Source of the DNA: Hirsutella rhossiliensis
Taxonomy: Eukaryota; Ascomycota; Sordariomycetes; Hypocreales; Ophiocordycipitaceae
DNA length: 64,000 bases
Assembly: GCF_020360975.1 (NCBI RefSeq)
Contig: NW_025408686.1
Coordinates: 837,250-901,249 of the forward strand
Reading direction: 5' to 3'
In this document: positions 34,701 through 46,576 of the stretch, in pieces
Numbering within the stretch: the first letter of the stretch is position 1
Layout of the letters: the number at the start of each line of letters is the position of its first letter
Translations under genes and position numbers: made by a program
Notes under the pieces: generated by a model
Seen by the model: only the letters and a program-made list of their open reading frames with translations
What the model was told of the DNA's origin: nothing
Database searches by the model: none

Positions 34701-35841
34701 CCGGCCGGTCCAAGAGAGGTCGATCGTCCTGCCGAGCGCGGCCATCTCGTGGGACGTAGACAACTCGTTCAAGGCCGAGCAGCGGCACCAGCACGACAAA
34801 GCGCACGCGCTGTGGAAGAGATTCACGACGGTCGTCATGTTGAACGAGCAAATGCGCGCCGCCGGTGATCCGGAATTGCAGGGCTGCTGAAGCGGATCCG
34901 GCAGGGTGTGCAGGACCGCACGGATCTGGACCTCCTCAACTCAAGGTGCTACCGCGAGGGCAGGCGGATCCCTTGGGAGACTGGCATCACCGTGGTGACG
35001 CCGCTGAACAGGAATCGGTGGAACCTAAACATGGAGGCAAGCTTGGCGTTCCGGGTCCAGCAGCGGTCGACGATGCGCATCTTCATCTCCGAGCACAAGT
35101 GGAAGGAGGGCCTGCCGACCGAGGAAGAAGCGATCATGGTACTCAATCAAGGCGACGATAGCGCGATCCCCGTGCCGGCCGTCTTCATGTTCGTGGCCGG
35201 GATGCCGGTCGTCGTGAACCACAACACCCATCAGGGGCTGAAGCTGGTGAACGGCGCCGGCTACTCGGCGGGAGGTCATTGTCGACAAGGCGTCCCCAGG
35301 GCATCGAATCTCGTCCGACATGACGATCCACTTCGGGCCGCCGGCGGGGATATTACTGGAATCGGCGACGACAAAGGACCTCCACTTCGTCGGGATGCCG
35401 CCGGGCACGATCTTGTTAACGCCGATGAGCGTCAGGATACACTGCCAACGAAAGCGGCCGTGGCAGCAGAACGACGTCAGCCGGAAGGGATTGCCGTGCG
35501 CAGCAGCCTTCGCCTGCACGGACTACAAGGTGCAGGGCAGAACGCTAGAGCGCGTGGCCCTGGAGCTGCGGGGGACACGGACGACGAAAGTCGATGGAAG
35601 GGCCGTGCCCTCGCAATGCGACCCGTACAGCTTATATGTGCAGCTATCGCGCTGTCGAACGCTAGACGGCATCACGCTCGTGTCAAGGTGCGGGAGAGAC
35701 TTGGTGGGCAACCGAGTCCCCGAAGAGATGACCGCCGCGCAGGCCAGGCTGGAGGTGCTAAGCGAGAGGACTGTCGAGGAAGCTTTGCGTCGGTCGGATG
35801 GCGACGCTGAAGAGTCAAGGAGAGTTGTCAGGGTGAGGTGA
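28775..35841 (+). pseudogene. Helitron B Rep/PIF1-like helicase gene, frameshifted
   Basis: Starts at the ATG at 28775 (MADSPAVKLSEAV), in the same context as A. Landmarks: CMMCYRKR, CRSCFP and CEHMFPDELK in the DUF6570-like region (29960-30760); FTINPNDIT in the frame running through 31737-32183; a HUH CAT-GTT-CAC at 32069-32077, out of frame as in A; YYVTNYATK (32660-32686); Walker A GGEGGTGKS (34285-34313); Walker B VLVIDEVSMLGA (34561); and CTDYKVQGRTLE to YVQLSRCRTLDGI (35518-35670). Predicted introns are 32197-32278 and 33337-33406. The last third, 34908-35841, is nearly open. Indels at about 34660 and 34885 and elsewhere interrupt it. Confidence 0.88.
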
Positions 35842-36139
35842 CGAGGGGGAGAAGACGGAGGAGCGCGCCGGCGGGCAAGAAGACAAGGGCACTGGGCAGC
35901 AGCGATCAACGAGGGCGACTTTTAGACTTGAAGGAAGAACCCGCTAGAAAGGCATGAACGAAAGGGCAAAGACAAAAGACGCAAGTTTTAGACACAATAA
36001 GAAAACCGGCGGACGAAAGGAAAAAGGTTGGCATTGGCATTGGCATTGGCAGGGTAAACAGGAGTATAAACGGGGAAACAGGGCAAGGCATGAGAGGGGC
36101 AAGAAAAGGCGGCTGCGACCAATGATGAGGAGGACGGAA

Positions 36140-36375
36140 GGGTCGGCGACCAATCACACGGGATCTTTTATTCCGAAAGAAATAAATCAGCCAATCAGAG
36201 GCGGAGGATGTGGGGGTGAAGCAGTCTGGGGCCTTTTTTCCCCGCGCGCTAATGAAGTCCTTTCGTTCCTCAAGGCACGTTCCTCAAGGCATACCTTTTC
36301 TTTGGCGGCCAACAGGTAAGGCAACCCTTCATGGGTTGCGCAAAGAGCCTTGAGGAACGAAGGCCGAAGATTGGA
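36140..36375 (+). repeat. Junction of Helitron B 3' end and Helitron C 5' end
   Basis: CCAATCA-like motifs lie at 36115, 36142 and 36188. Then CCTTTCGTTCCTCAAGGC (36259-36276) is followed by a second CGTTCCTCAAGGCA (to 36291). C opens with a region holding the perfect hairpin GCAACCC-TTCAT-GGGTTGC, then GCGCAAAGA and GCCTTGAGGAACGAAGGCC (36347-36365), which is the inverse of the 3' terminus. Confidence 0.7.
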
Positions 36376-36657
36376 GAGACAAACAAGACAAAGACAGGGT
36401 GAGAGAAAGAACGCAAGCAGGCGGTAGCGCTAGGAACTAAAACATGCAAAAAAGGTAGGTAAAGAAAGTGGCCATTCGGGCACCATCCCGCCGCGGGGAA
36501 GAGGCAGAAAAAGCAAGAAGGCAAGTAAAGCGGTGGTGACGATTGCGGGGTAAGCGAGAGGAAGGGAGCATAAGAGGCGCCAAGGCACGAATAGGAGAAC
36601 AAGAGCAGAAGCGTCTACCCTAGCTACCGATCGAGCAGTTAGGAAAACAACTACAGC

Positions 36658-37268
36658 ATGGCCACTTGCAACGTTTCCGTGGAGTTCTGGTGCGAATTCG
36701 GGGCCACGGAGCTGAAGTACAAGCATAGCATCCCGAAGACGCTCGTGACGCAGGTAGGCCAGGCGAGGCCGAACCACGCAGCCAGTGCACTGTTCCTACA
36801 GTGGATAAGGCCGATCCTACGGGAGCACGAGGCAGCGTGTCGGAAGGCAGCAGGGTGCGCTGCGAGAGCTGCGGCGGACTCGCAAAGGAGATTCTACAGA
36901 GCCCGATATCGTACCTACACGCAGAGAGGCCGTTTGTGCTCGTGGTCGTGTCGTCGTTCTGCGGCAAAGAAGGATGCGAAATTAGGACGAGGCAGGAAAT
37001 GCAGGACACGATGGCAGAGGCGGGGCAGGCGGGCGGAAACAAGGGCGCGACGCAAATGCAAGGGCAGGATGCGCAGAGCACAGAGGAAGGTCTGCCGGGT
37101 TTGTGGAGAGATGGCGGGGCGAGGAGGTGCAGCCGATGCCTGACGGTGGCGTACTGCAGCAGGCAACACCAAAAGGAGGACTGGAAGGTGCACAAGAAGG
37201 ATGCAAGCCAAAGGCAAGCTAGGGAGCTAGGGAGAGGAGGGAAGGAAAGTAAAAGGGACAAGGCATAA
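36658..37268 (+). pseudogene. MYND-type zinc-finger protein gene carried by Helitron C
   Basis: The ATG at 36658 opens MATCNVSVEFWCEFGATEL, about 60 residues of a globular N-terminus. A shifted frame follows with CESCGGLAKEILQSPISYL and FCGKEGC. The end carries a MYND finger split over two frames, CRVCGEMA then CSRCLTVAYCSRQHQKEDW and KVHKKD, giving most of the Cys/His ligands of the family. MYND fingers are protein-interaction modules. No counterpart is seen in A or B, whose 5' regions are about 0.6 kb shorter. This fits capture of a host gene by the Helitron. At least two frameshifts are present. Confidence 0.75.
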
Positions 37269-37497
37269 CGCGCAGGACATAAACAAGGTCACGGAGAACA
37301 AATAGAGGCAGGCACTATCGTAAGAAATAGGTCGCAAGCTAAAGTTGTTGTTTCAAAAAGAGATAAACGTTGTAATGTGTAGAGTAATGGTAATTTTGCA
37401 GCGATAAGTTTCGTTAGGAATAGCATCTCGAGAGGAGAACGGTTTATTTTAGTAAAGGCAAGAGGCGTAAGAGAGCGATAGGTTTATAGTAGGCAGC

Positions 37498-38852
37498 TCA
37501 TTTCTGCATGCGATAGCGGATAGGTCGAGCGGGCGGGTCGGAGGTGCTCGCGACAATAGAGTCAAGAGGGGAACCCGGCTTGGCTGCCGGAGCAGGAACG
37601 GTCGGGACGCCGCTCGGTCGAGACGAAGAAGCGGCCGGCGGGGAGAGGAGGAGGGCGGCGGAGCTGACGGTGTCCGAAGACGAGGAAGGCGGCGAATTCT
37701 GCTGCTGCAGCAAGCGCGCCCTCTTCATGGGCGTATCGGCAAGGGCGGGTGGGAGCGCTTAGGCGGTGGTGTGACGGGGTCGAGGGCGGTCGGGGCCGAG
37801 GCCAAGGAAGGGGAGCCGACGCAGCCGAGGCCGGCGCAGCAACGGAGTACAAGGCGGCGCGGACGGAATCAAAGGTAGAGGAGGCGGATAGGGTCTGACG
37901 TTTAAGGGCGTAGCGGGGAAGCCGAGGCGGAGGCGGCCGCCGAGGGCCTGTCGACAAAGTTCCAGCTGTCCGGGACGACGATAAAGACGTAATCGCGCTC
38001 TGAGCCCGGGGCAGAGCATAAGACGGTGGTCGAGAAGGCCGACGACCTTTCCAGTGCAGGTAAAGGGGACGCCGGGCAGGAAGGAAGAGTTAGGCCTTTC
38101 AGCAATTTTCTTGCATAGCACGGCCCAAGGGTTAGCATAGATGGGAAAGATAACAAAGACCTGGAAGGGGTGGTAGCCCTTAAAGGAATCCGGTCCGGCA
38201 GGCCAGGGTGATGTAGGTAGTGAGCCGGACGAAGCCGCAGCAGCGGAGCTGGTCGGGCCCGAGACCTGGCAGGAAGTCTCCACGCAGGAGGTCAAGGCCA
38301 GGCCCGGCGATGACGCCATGGAAGGAGACAACAGGAGGCGTAGACGGGAACTGGCCGCCAGAGGCCAAGGAGCGGGAGGACGCTAGGAGAGAAGTCAGCG
38401 AGGCGGCCGGTGAAGGGGCAAAAAAAAAAAAAGGGGGGGGCGCACGGCTGGTAGCCTTGGTCGCGGCCGATAAGGGGGGGCACTGGGTAGAGGACGGTAT
38501 CGTCTGGGCCGGCCTCAAGACCGTCGCGGCGCTCCACCTCCCAGGCGAGGGCGTAGGGGTGAACGCGGCCGCTCATAAAGAACCATTGCTCGGACCAGTC
38601 CGTGTCGACGATTGGCTGGCCGTATGGTGCGTAGTCGGCCTCGAGCAGCCACGAGGGCACCGGCAGGAGGACGCGGGCGATAGCCTCAGCGTTGAGGCCC
38701 CTAATGCGGTGCTCGTCGTGGTGGGCGAACCTCGCGGGGCAGTCGGGCTGGGCGAAGAACATCATGGACATATCGCTGCCCGCGCCCTTGCTAGAGCCAA
38801 GGGGCTTGCGGAGGTGCGGGGCAGAGCTGTCCGCCGACGGAGACGAAGACAT
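37498..38852 (-). pseudogene. Helitron C accessory protein gene, unknown family
   Basis: The ATG at 38852 gives MSSSPSADSSAPHLRKP and then DMSMMFFAQPDCPARFA without the shift seen in A, so the N-terminal 130 residues are open. HPYALAWEVERRDGLE, CCGFVRLTTYITL, KGYHPFQVFVIFPIY, FTCTGKVVGLLDHRLM and DYVFIVVPDSWNFVD follow in several frames. The Ser/Pro-rich tail ends at 37498. It lacks the block interpreted as an intron in A and B. An A(12)G(8) homopolymer (about 38420-38440) lies at one of the breaks, where a sequencing error is plausible. Conservation across diverged Helitrons suggests a real role in the element. Confidence 0.75.
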
Positions 38853-39697
38853 GGCTCGGCCGTGTAGTAAAGAGCAACGTTGCTGGGCAAAGCTAAAAGC
38901 GGCGAGAAAGATAGGCAGGAGTGCTCCTACCTATACCGTCTTACGAGTTTAGTGTAAAGAGAAGGGCCAGTGGCGATGGTGTGTAAGAGAAGTCAAAGGA
39001 TTCTAAACAAAGACGCAACATGGCGTTAGTGGTAGGTTATATAAGGAGCCTTTGTAAAAGAGGGTTATAAGATGCGTATAGAGGAGAGTGCAATAAGAGA
39101 AGGAGAACTTTAAAAGGCGGTCTAGTAAGATGTTGAGAGTTTTAAGACAAGCAGGACGCGCGAAGCTATATTTGAGGAGAAGCAGGCAGCCCTATTCGCA
39201 ACACGTGTAAGACATGGTTTTAAACTTCAGCGGGCAAGTGTCTAGGGGCATACGGAAGCTTTGACTGATAAGAGCTGGATGACAAGAAGGAAAAGCGTAG
39301 CATGCAAAGCATAGGCAAGAAGAAGCCGTCGCGGCGACGTACATATAAGGATCGGCCGAGGCCGTCTAGCCTATCGCATATAGCAGCAGGCAATGGCGGG
39401 CGGGCTTAATAGAAAGGCGGCGCCGGTATAATGCAAAGAGCAGCAGCACGCATATAGATATAGTAGAGAGCTACGAGTAAGATATATAGACTTTGTAGAG
39501 GATCCTATATGCGCAAGAGGGTGCCAGTCAGCAAGATAAGTGCAGGGCGAATAATCGAGGCAAGGATTTATACGCTGTTATTACACTTACGAGTTTACGC
39601 CAGAGCCTAGTGGCACCATAAGTAGGCAGGGCCAAAGAGGGCAGGTGCAAAGAGGAAGACAAGACGTCCGTGGGGGCTTTGGTAGACCGGTGTCGCA
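38853..39697. other. Divergent intergenic region of Helitron C
   Basis: Between the accessory gene start and the Rep/helicase gene. It is rich in short stops and in TATA-like stretches (for example near 39450-39490). No homology to the matching region of A or B could be seen, and no gene is supported. Confidence 0.45.
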
Positions 39698-42600
39698 ATG
39701 AAGCCAGCCAACGGAAGGACCAGTCGGAGCGGGGACGGGGCAAGCCCGGCGCCAGAAGCCTGCGCAGCGCCGTACACAGGACCAGAGTTCCAGCCGACCA
39801 CAGCAGCGCCGGCACTTGCTAGCGGCCCGCCCTCGGAGAGCAGAAGAGGCGTCGGGAGGCGCCTCCGAGGCGAGGGCGGGGAAGACCGCCAGGACTAGGG
39901 AGATGGAGGATCAGCGCAGGCCGAGTCATGCCGCGGGATATCCAGCCTCGGCCGACACCAAGCGCGGCGGCAACGGCTGCCGCCGACACCGAGGCGGCAG
40001 GGCACTGGCTGCCGCAAGGCGTGCCCAGCGCCGTCTCGGCCTCAGGAAAAACCAGCGCGCACCAAGAGAAATCCGGCCTCTGCCGACGGTAGAGCCGCCG
40101 GTCCTTCGCCGCCGACGAGAAGTTCGGACGTTCCGCGGGACATTCGGCCACAGCCGACATGGAGGGCCGCCGGCCCTTCGCCGCCGACGAAAGTTCGGAC
40201 GCGCCGCGGATATCCAGGCTCTGTCGACACCGACGGCGGCAGGGCGCCGGCTGCCGCAAGGCGGGCCTAGCGCCGTCTCGGCCTCAGGAAAAGCCAGCGC
40301 GCACCGAGGAAATCCGGCCTCTGCCGACGGTGGAGGCCGCCGGGCCTCGCCGCCGCCGACGAGAAGTTCGGACGTTCCGCGGGATATTCGGCCACAACCG
40401 ACTTGGAGGCCGCCGGCCCTTCGCCGCCGTCAAGCGGGACTAGCTCGGCCGTAGTCTCGATCGGAAGCCAGCACTCGCCGCGAGCCATCCAGTCCCGGCC
40501 GGCCAGCAGGGCCGAGATCCCCGCCACAACTCCGGCCGCAGCCGGGCTGCTTGTTGGCGGCAGAGATAGCGCCTCGGCAGGTACGGTCGTAGAGCGAGGT
40601 AAAGGCGTGTAGCGGTGATAGCTAACCGGACGCAGGTAGATCGGCGATAAGACGGCAGGCGAGGAAGAGCAGAAGAGGAAACGCCATCTTAGTAGTGGGC
40701 AGGCCGAGCGGAAACGCGCCCGGGTCGGTGAAAGGGTGCCGAGACCAAGGGCTGCAGGCCGAGGACCTAGCCAGCGCGCTGCGGCACCTCGACGAGGAGT
40801 TCGAGGCGGGCGAGAGCTGGCCAACGAGCAGACGTGGTGTGCGCCGGTGCCGCGCGAGAGGCAGGTGAGGACGGTGCGGAAGTTCTACCGGGCGTTCCAC
40901 GACGCTGGCACGCTGCCGATCGCGACCTGCACGCTATGCTACCGGAAGCGGGCCAAGGGGAGCTGAGGAGATGGCGTGGGAGGGTGGGAGGGTGGTCGCG
41001 GAGCGGTGTTGCGGGGCGGGCGGTCCCCGTTCGGGTGCCAAGCCTGCTTCCCGGAGGCAGGCCGGTGGCGGTCTGCGCAGAGTGCGCGCGATGGGCCGGG
41101 CGTGAGGGCGTCGCCGGCCATGCACCTCCATGGGCGGCTCGGCTGCGAGCACGCGTACCCCGACGAGCTAAAGGACCTCACGCCGCTCGAGGAGAAGCTC
41201 ATCTCGCTCAACTCGTGCTACGGCTTCGTGACGAAGTATAGCATCCCCGGCGGCCAGAGGCAGAGCGTGAGGTACCCGAGGCACGTCAAGGGCCATATCA
41301 CGGTGTTCCCGAACGACGCAGGGCCTGGCTGCAGGTGCTCCCGCACCCGCTGGTCCGGGTCATGGACGAGATCCACGTCTCGTGCCAGGGCGCTGAGAGG
41401 CCCGGGCCGCGGGACCTATCAGGCCTGCTGTCGGTAAGGCGGTCGGCGGTCGAGAGGCGCTGGCCTGGCTCAAGGAGAACAACCCGCTCTACGGCGAGGT
41501 CGAGATCGACGCGGCGGAGATAGCCAGCTGGGGCGCCGCCGCACGGTGCCGCCGGTGGTGTGCGAGCGGCTGCGAAACGAGCCGTCGGCGCGGGAGAGGA
41601 CGCAGACGGCGCAGGTGGTGCCGCCGTCGGAGCGGGCCATGGACGACGGAGGCGCGGCCGAGATCGAGAAATCCTCGCGATGCTAAGGCAGGGCCAGGAC
41701 CCCGCCGAGGAGCCGCGACGTCGGGCTCACGTGCGAGGACGACGACAGGGACGGCGCTAGGCCCGAAGAGGACGGGGACGTAATCAATGAGGTAACGTCT
41801 TCCGGCATGTTCCCGTTAGATGGGGCGCCAGATGTGGCCGACGCCGAGAAGATTCGCTTCGCCCGCGACGCGGTCGGGCCCGAGGCGCGCCAGCCCGAGG
41901 ACGTGGGTAGGGACGGCGGCCAGAGGGCGGCGGGCGACGGCGGCGACGGCGAGCCGTACATACAGGTGCGACGCGGCGAGGATTTCGCCGACTCGGCGGA
42001 CGCCTCCTTCTTTGCAAAGGCTTTTCCGACCCTGTTCCCTTTGGCTTAGGCGGGCCGAGGCTCGCCGACGAGGACGCCGCGGGAGAGCGCGGCCCCAGCG
42101 TCGGGAACCAGGGCGCCCAGGCGGAGCGGGTTGCAGAGGGCCTTATGTCGACGCGGAACATGAAGCTCCAGGCATGGGCCGACGTCGTGCTGCGGCGTCA
42201 CGGCGGCCGGTTCGCGACGCACCCTATCTTCGCCTTCCTTGTCTTTAACATGGGCGTGCGGTCTAAGAACCGCCAGGCCAGCATGCTAGGCGTAGCGAGG
42301 AAGAACTTCGCAAGGGTCGAGGGCCTACTAAAGTCGTTAACGGCGCAGAGGCTCGAGGCGGCCAGGCCGAGCTCGAGGCCACAGGTAAGACTAGCGACGA
42401 CGGGGTAAAGCTCCTCCGGTCCCTCTCCGTGTTCGGCTACCGGCAGCCAATGTCGAGGGAGAGCCGCCTTAGTATGCGGAAGAAGATACTATCCCTCATC
42501 GTTAGGTACGGGGTGCCGGCTATCTGGTTCACGCTGAACCCGAACGACATTACGAACCTAGTAAAGTTACGGCTAGCGGCGCACCGCGGCCGCGACCCCG

Positions 42601-45600
42601 CGAGGCCGAGGCCTTCCTAAGTGACCTAGGGACCGCGTATAAGCGGACGCGGCTGGCCATATCGGACCCGATGAGCTCGGCCGTCTTCTTCCACCGGGAG
42701 ATGACGCTCTTCTTCGAGCACTACGTCAACGTCGGGGAGGAGTCGGTGTTCGGCCACGTCGGCGCATACTACGGGGCGGTAGAGACCAACGAGCGAGGCG
42801 CCCTCCACATCCACGGGCTCCTCTGGCTAAGGGCAACGCGGGCATTGGCGACGCGCTCGCCGGCCCGGACGCGGAGGAGCAGGCGGCGTACCGGGCGCAT
42901 CGTCCGCTACGTAGATAGCGTCTTCTCTGAGGTAAGGCGGCCGCCTTAACACAACCCCGATGCCCCTATCTGGGGCAGGCTGAGGGCCTAAGCTGAACCG
43001 AGGCCGCAGGAGCTAGACGCAGAAGGTTACTGTGCCATGCAGGCAGAGCGGTCGGCCACGGCGGACATATCGTCGCGGCTCGACGACGTCGCGCGCTTCA
43101 CGGACACCTTCGACGAGGAGGCCAACTTCTGCGCGGGCGCGACGCAGATCCATACGCATAGCGCGACCTGCGTAAAATACTCGCTCGGCGTGGGGCGCGG
43201 GAGGGGACCTCTGCCGGTTTAAGGCGCCGTGGAGGTTGGTGGAGAGGACGGCGCTGACGGCGGACGGGGTGCTCGAGATCCGGCGGACGCATAGCATGGT
43301 GAACCGGTGGAACAGGGCGATGGCAGTGGGGCTACGACACAACCACGACATCTCGTTCATCGCGACGCAGCGCAAGACCATGGCCCTAATCTACTATATT
43401 ACTAACTATGCGACGAAGGTAGAGGACCCGGTGTGGAAGCGTGTGGCCGCCGCGGCCGAGTTCCTTCCTGTGCTAGAGCCGACGGGAGAGGGCAACAGAA
43501 GTGGCGCCGACCGCGACGCCGGCCGGGAGGCGGGGCCGAAGGGGTAGCGACGGCGGCGGACCCCGTAGGGGAATAAGACGAGAACGTTCCTGCTTAAGGC
43601 GGCGAATCGAGTCTTTACGGAGCGGCCGCTGTCGCAGGTCGAGGTGATCGCGCACCTCCTAGGGTACCCGGCGGAGTTTAGCAGCGGCTCAGCGTGGGCG
43701 TATATAAACGCAAACCAGCTCTACTGGGCCGTCTTCCGCCGGTGGCGGCACCTCCGACGGGCGAGCGGCGCCGAGGCGACGGGCGACGCGCCGGACGAGA
43801 CGGTCGTCGTCGAGGAGGCTGGCCTGAGGATCCCTCTCGTCGAGGCCTACCGGCACCGGGGCGAGCTCCTGCGGGCCTCTGCCTTTATGACTACGCATCG
43901 CTTGTAAGGTTAAAGCAAAACGGCAGCGGCGCCGACGGTATGGCGGGGGGGGGTGAGTACCCTTCGCGGAGAGCTGGGCGTCGGGAAGGGCTGGGTGCAG
44001 GCGCTTAGGCGGCCGGGTTGCGGGGCGACTGTATGCGTCGACGGATACCTCAGCAAGGAGTTCAGCGAGGAAGACGACGAGTCGTGCCACCGGAGGTGCG
44101 TACTATAAGACGGGGGGCGCCTAAGAGGAAGGCAGAGCAGCTAGGGGCATCGGCTAACAGCATCTAGGGCGGCGGTGCAGCACCTGGCCCTATTCGTGCC
44201 GTGGGAGTCCTCGGCGAGGAGGCAGGCGACATTAACAACATCTGGGCACGGGCGCGGAGTCGCTGGCGCCGAGGGTCGCGCGGCTCGCAGACAACGTGCA
44301 GCTCCTCCGGCGGTCGGCGGAGGACGCGAAGCGCGACGCCAAGCAGTGGGCCGCCACGGCCGAGGAGGGCGGTATGACGGCGCCGCAGGCCGACGACGAA
44401 GGCAGGGGCGGCCGAAGGGGCGAGGAGGCATACCGCGCCGGCGGGGCGGGCGACGCGGCTCGGCTCATCGACGTCGTCCGGAACGCCGCCAGCGCGGGAC
44501 AAGTCACGGCGCAGTCAACAGAGCTGCTAGCGATGACGCAGCAGCTCTGCCGGTTCCAGCAGTCGGCGCTCGGGTCGGCGGCCGAGCTCGCGGCGACGGT
44601 GGTGGCGGACGAGAGGGCAGGCAGGCGGGTGAACCTACCGGGCTCGGCGCTGTCGGGGGCGGCACTGCCGCGGCAAGAAGAGGTGCGGGCCATCAAGTCG
44701 CAGCAGAGGAGCGCGGCGCGGGGCGGAGCGGGCGATCCAGGGCATCCAGGGCGGCGGGGCGGCGGCGGGCGTCGGGGCCGACGCGGCGCGGCCCTTCGCG
44801 GGGTGATGGGGGGCTTCGGCGAGGACGACATCGACGTAACGGCGGCCGACGGCGACGCAGACGCAGGCACGGCGGCGGGGGTGCGCGGGCGGCTCGGCCC
44901 GGCGAGCTCGTTCGTCGCCGCCGGCAGAGGCTGGCGGCCAGCTCACGCTCAACGAGAAGCAGGCCATCGCCCTCCTAATCGTGTGCCGGCAACTCGACCG
45001 AATCCGGCAGGGCGACGACGCAGGCGGCGACGGTGGTGGCCAGCTCTGCCTATTCATCGGCGGCGAGGGCGGCACCGGCAAGTCGCGCGTCATCGAGGCG
45101 CTCGTCGAGCTGCTCGCCCGGAGGACCTATCGAGCCGGGTACTGGTTACGGCGACGTCGGGGACGGCGGCAGCGCGGATCAACGGCATCACGCTGCACTC
45201 GGCCTGCGGCCTTACGGTCGGCCAGGGCGGCCGGGCGGGAGGGCGACGAGGACATTGACGGCGTACGGCTGGCGGGCCAGGGCGAGCGCTTCGTCGACGG
45301 CCGGTCGCGGATGGACTGGCAGGAGAAGGAGGTGCTGGTGATCGACGAGGTCAGCATGCTCGGGGCGCGGACGCTGCACGCCGCCAACGAGCAGCTCTGC
45401 CGGCTGCGGGGGTCGGCGCGGGACTTCGGCGGCATCCCGGTAGTGATCCTCTGCGGCGACTTCCACCAGTTCCGGCCGGTGCAGGAACGGTCGATCCTGC
45501 TGCCGAGCGCGGCGGTGGCGTGGGACGAGGACGGGGCGTTCGCGGCCGAGCAGCGGCGGCAGCACGACAAGGCGCACGCGCTGTGGCGGCGCTTCACGAC

Positions 45601-46576
45601 GGTCGTCATGCTGACGAGCAGATGCGGGCCGCCGGCGACCCGGAGCTGCGGCGGCTGCTCGGGCGGATCCGCCGGGGCGAGCAGGACCGGTCGGATCTGA
45701 GCTGCTCAACTCGAGATGCTACCGGCCGGGCAGGCGGATCCCGTGGGAGACGGGCCTGACGGTGGTGACGCCGCTCAACCGGAACCGCTGGAACCTCAAC
45801 CTAGAGGCGGCGCTCGCGTTCCGGGAGAGGCGGCGGACGGCGGCGCGCGTCTTCCTCTCGAGCATAAGTGGAGGGACGGCGTGCCGACGGAAGAGGAGGC
45901 GGTGCTAATGCTAGGCCAGGGCGACGACAGCGCGACGCCGGTGCCGGCCGTCTTCCTCTTCGTGCCAGGCATGCCGGTCGTCGTGAACCAGAACACGCAC
46001 CAGGGGCTAAAGCTTGTGAACGGGGCCGGGTACACGGCGGTGGACGTCATCCCCGACCGCGCCTTCCCCGGCCACCGCGTCTCGGCGGAGCTCATCATGC
46101 ACTTCGGGCCGCCGGCGGGCATCGTGCTGGCCTCGGAGACGACCAAGGACTTCCACTTCGTCGGGATGCCTGCCGGGACGATCCTGCTAACGCCCATCAG
46201 CGTCAAGATCACAGCGCAGCGGAAGCGGCCATGGCAGCGCAACGACGTCAGCCGGAGGGGCCTGCCGTGCGCCGCGGCCTTCGCCTGCACCGACTATAAG
46301 GTGCAGGGCGGGACGCTAGAGCGCGTGGCGCTGGAGCTGCGGGGGGCGAGGATGACGACGGTCGAGGGGGGGCGGTGCCGTCGTCGTGCGACCCGTATAG
46401 CCTATACGTGCAGCTGTCGCGGTGCCCGACGCTCGACGGCATCATGCTCGTATCAGAGGTGCGGGGCGGGACCTAGTGGGAACCGGGTGCCTGAGGAGAT
46501 GACGGCAGCGCAGGCCCGGCTAGAGGAGCTTAGCAGGCAGACAACACAGGAGGCGGCCGACTGGCTCCGCAGGTAA
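39698..46576 (+). pseudogene. Helitron C Rep/PIF1-like helicase gene, frameshifted
   Basis: The start is uncertain; an ATG at 39698 opens a short frame and the homology begins near 40740. Landmarks: CTLCYRKRAKG, CQACFPEAG and CEHAYPDELK (40900-41180); a Helitron N-terminal domain with RFATHPIFAFLVFNMG and FTLNPNDIT (42200-42560); an in-frame HUH as ALHIHGLLWL (42800-42829); YYITNYATK (43389-43418); Walker A GGEGGTGKS (45058-45086); Walker B VLVIDEVSMLGA (45328); and CTDYKVQGGTLE (46288). Predicted introns are 42932-43009 and one starting at 44096, whose 3' site is unclear (near 44167). Frameshifts include a missing base near 45612. The stop is at 46576. Confidence 0.87.
39993..40430. repeat. 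242-bp tandem repeat in Helitron C
   Basis: The segment beginning GGCGGCAGGGC at 39993 recurs at 40235, giving a 242-bp period, nearly two copies. Inside each unit a shorter block of about 70 bp (CCTTCGCCGCCGACGA, AGTTCGGACG) is itself repeated. Both strands stay partly open because of the strong GC bias. It lies upstream of the recognisable Rep region and is absent from A and B. Confidence 0.75.

Larger units (their letters stand above)
25532..36291 (+). mobile_element. Helitron B, second of three tandem copies
   Basis: Same layout as A and closely similar to it over its whole length, including the 5' hairpins, the accessory gene, its remnant duplicate, and the Rep/helicase gene. It ends with a doubled terminus, CGTTCCTCAAGGCA twice (36264-36291). 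The many differences from A show that the pair is not a very recent concatemer, but they are each other's closest relatives here. Confidence 0.85.
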
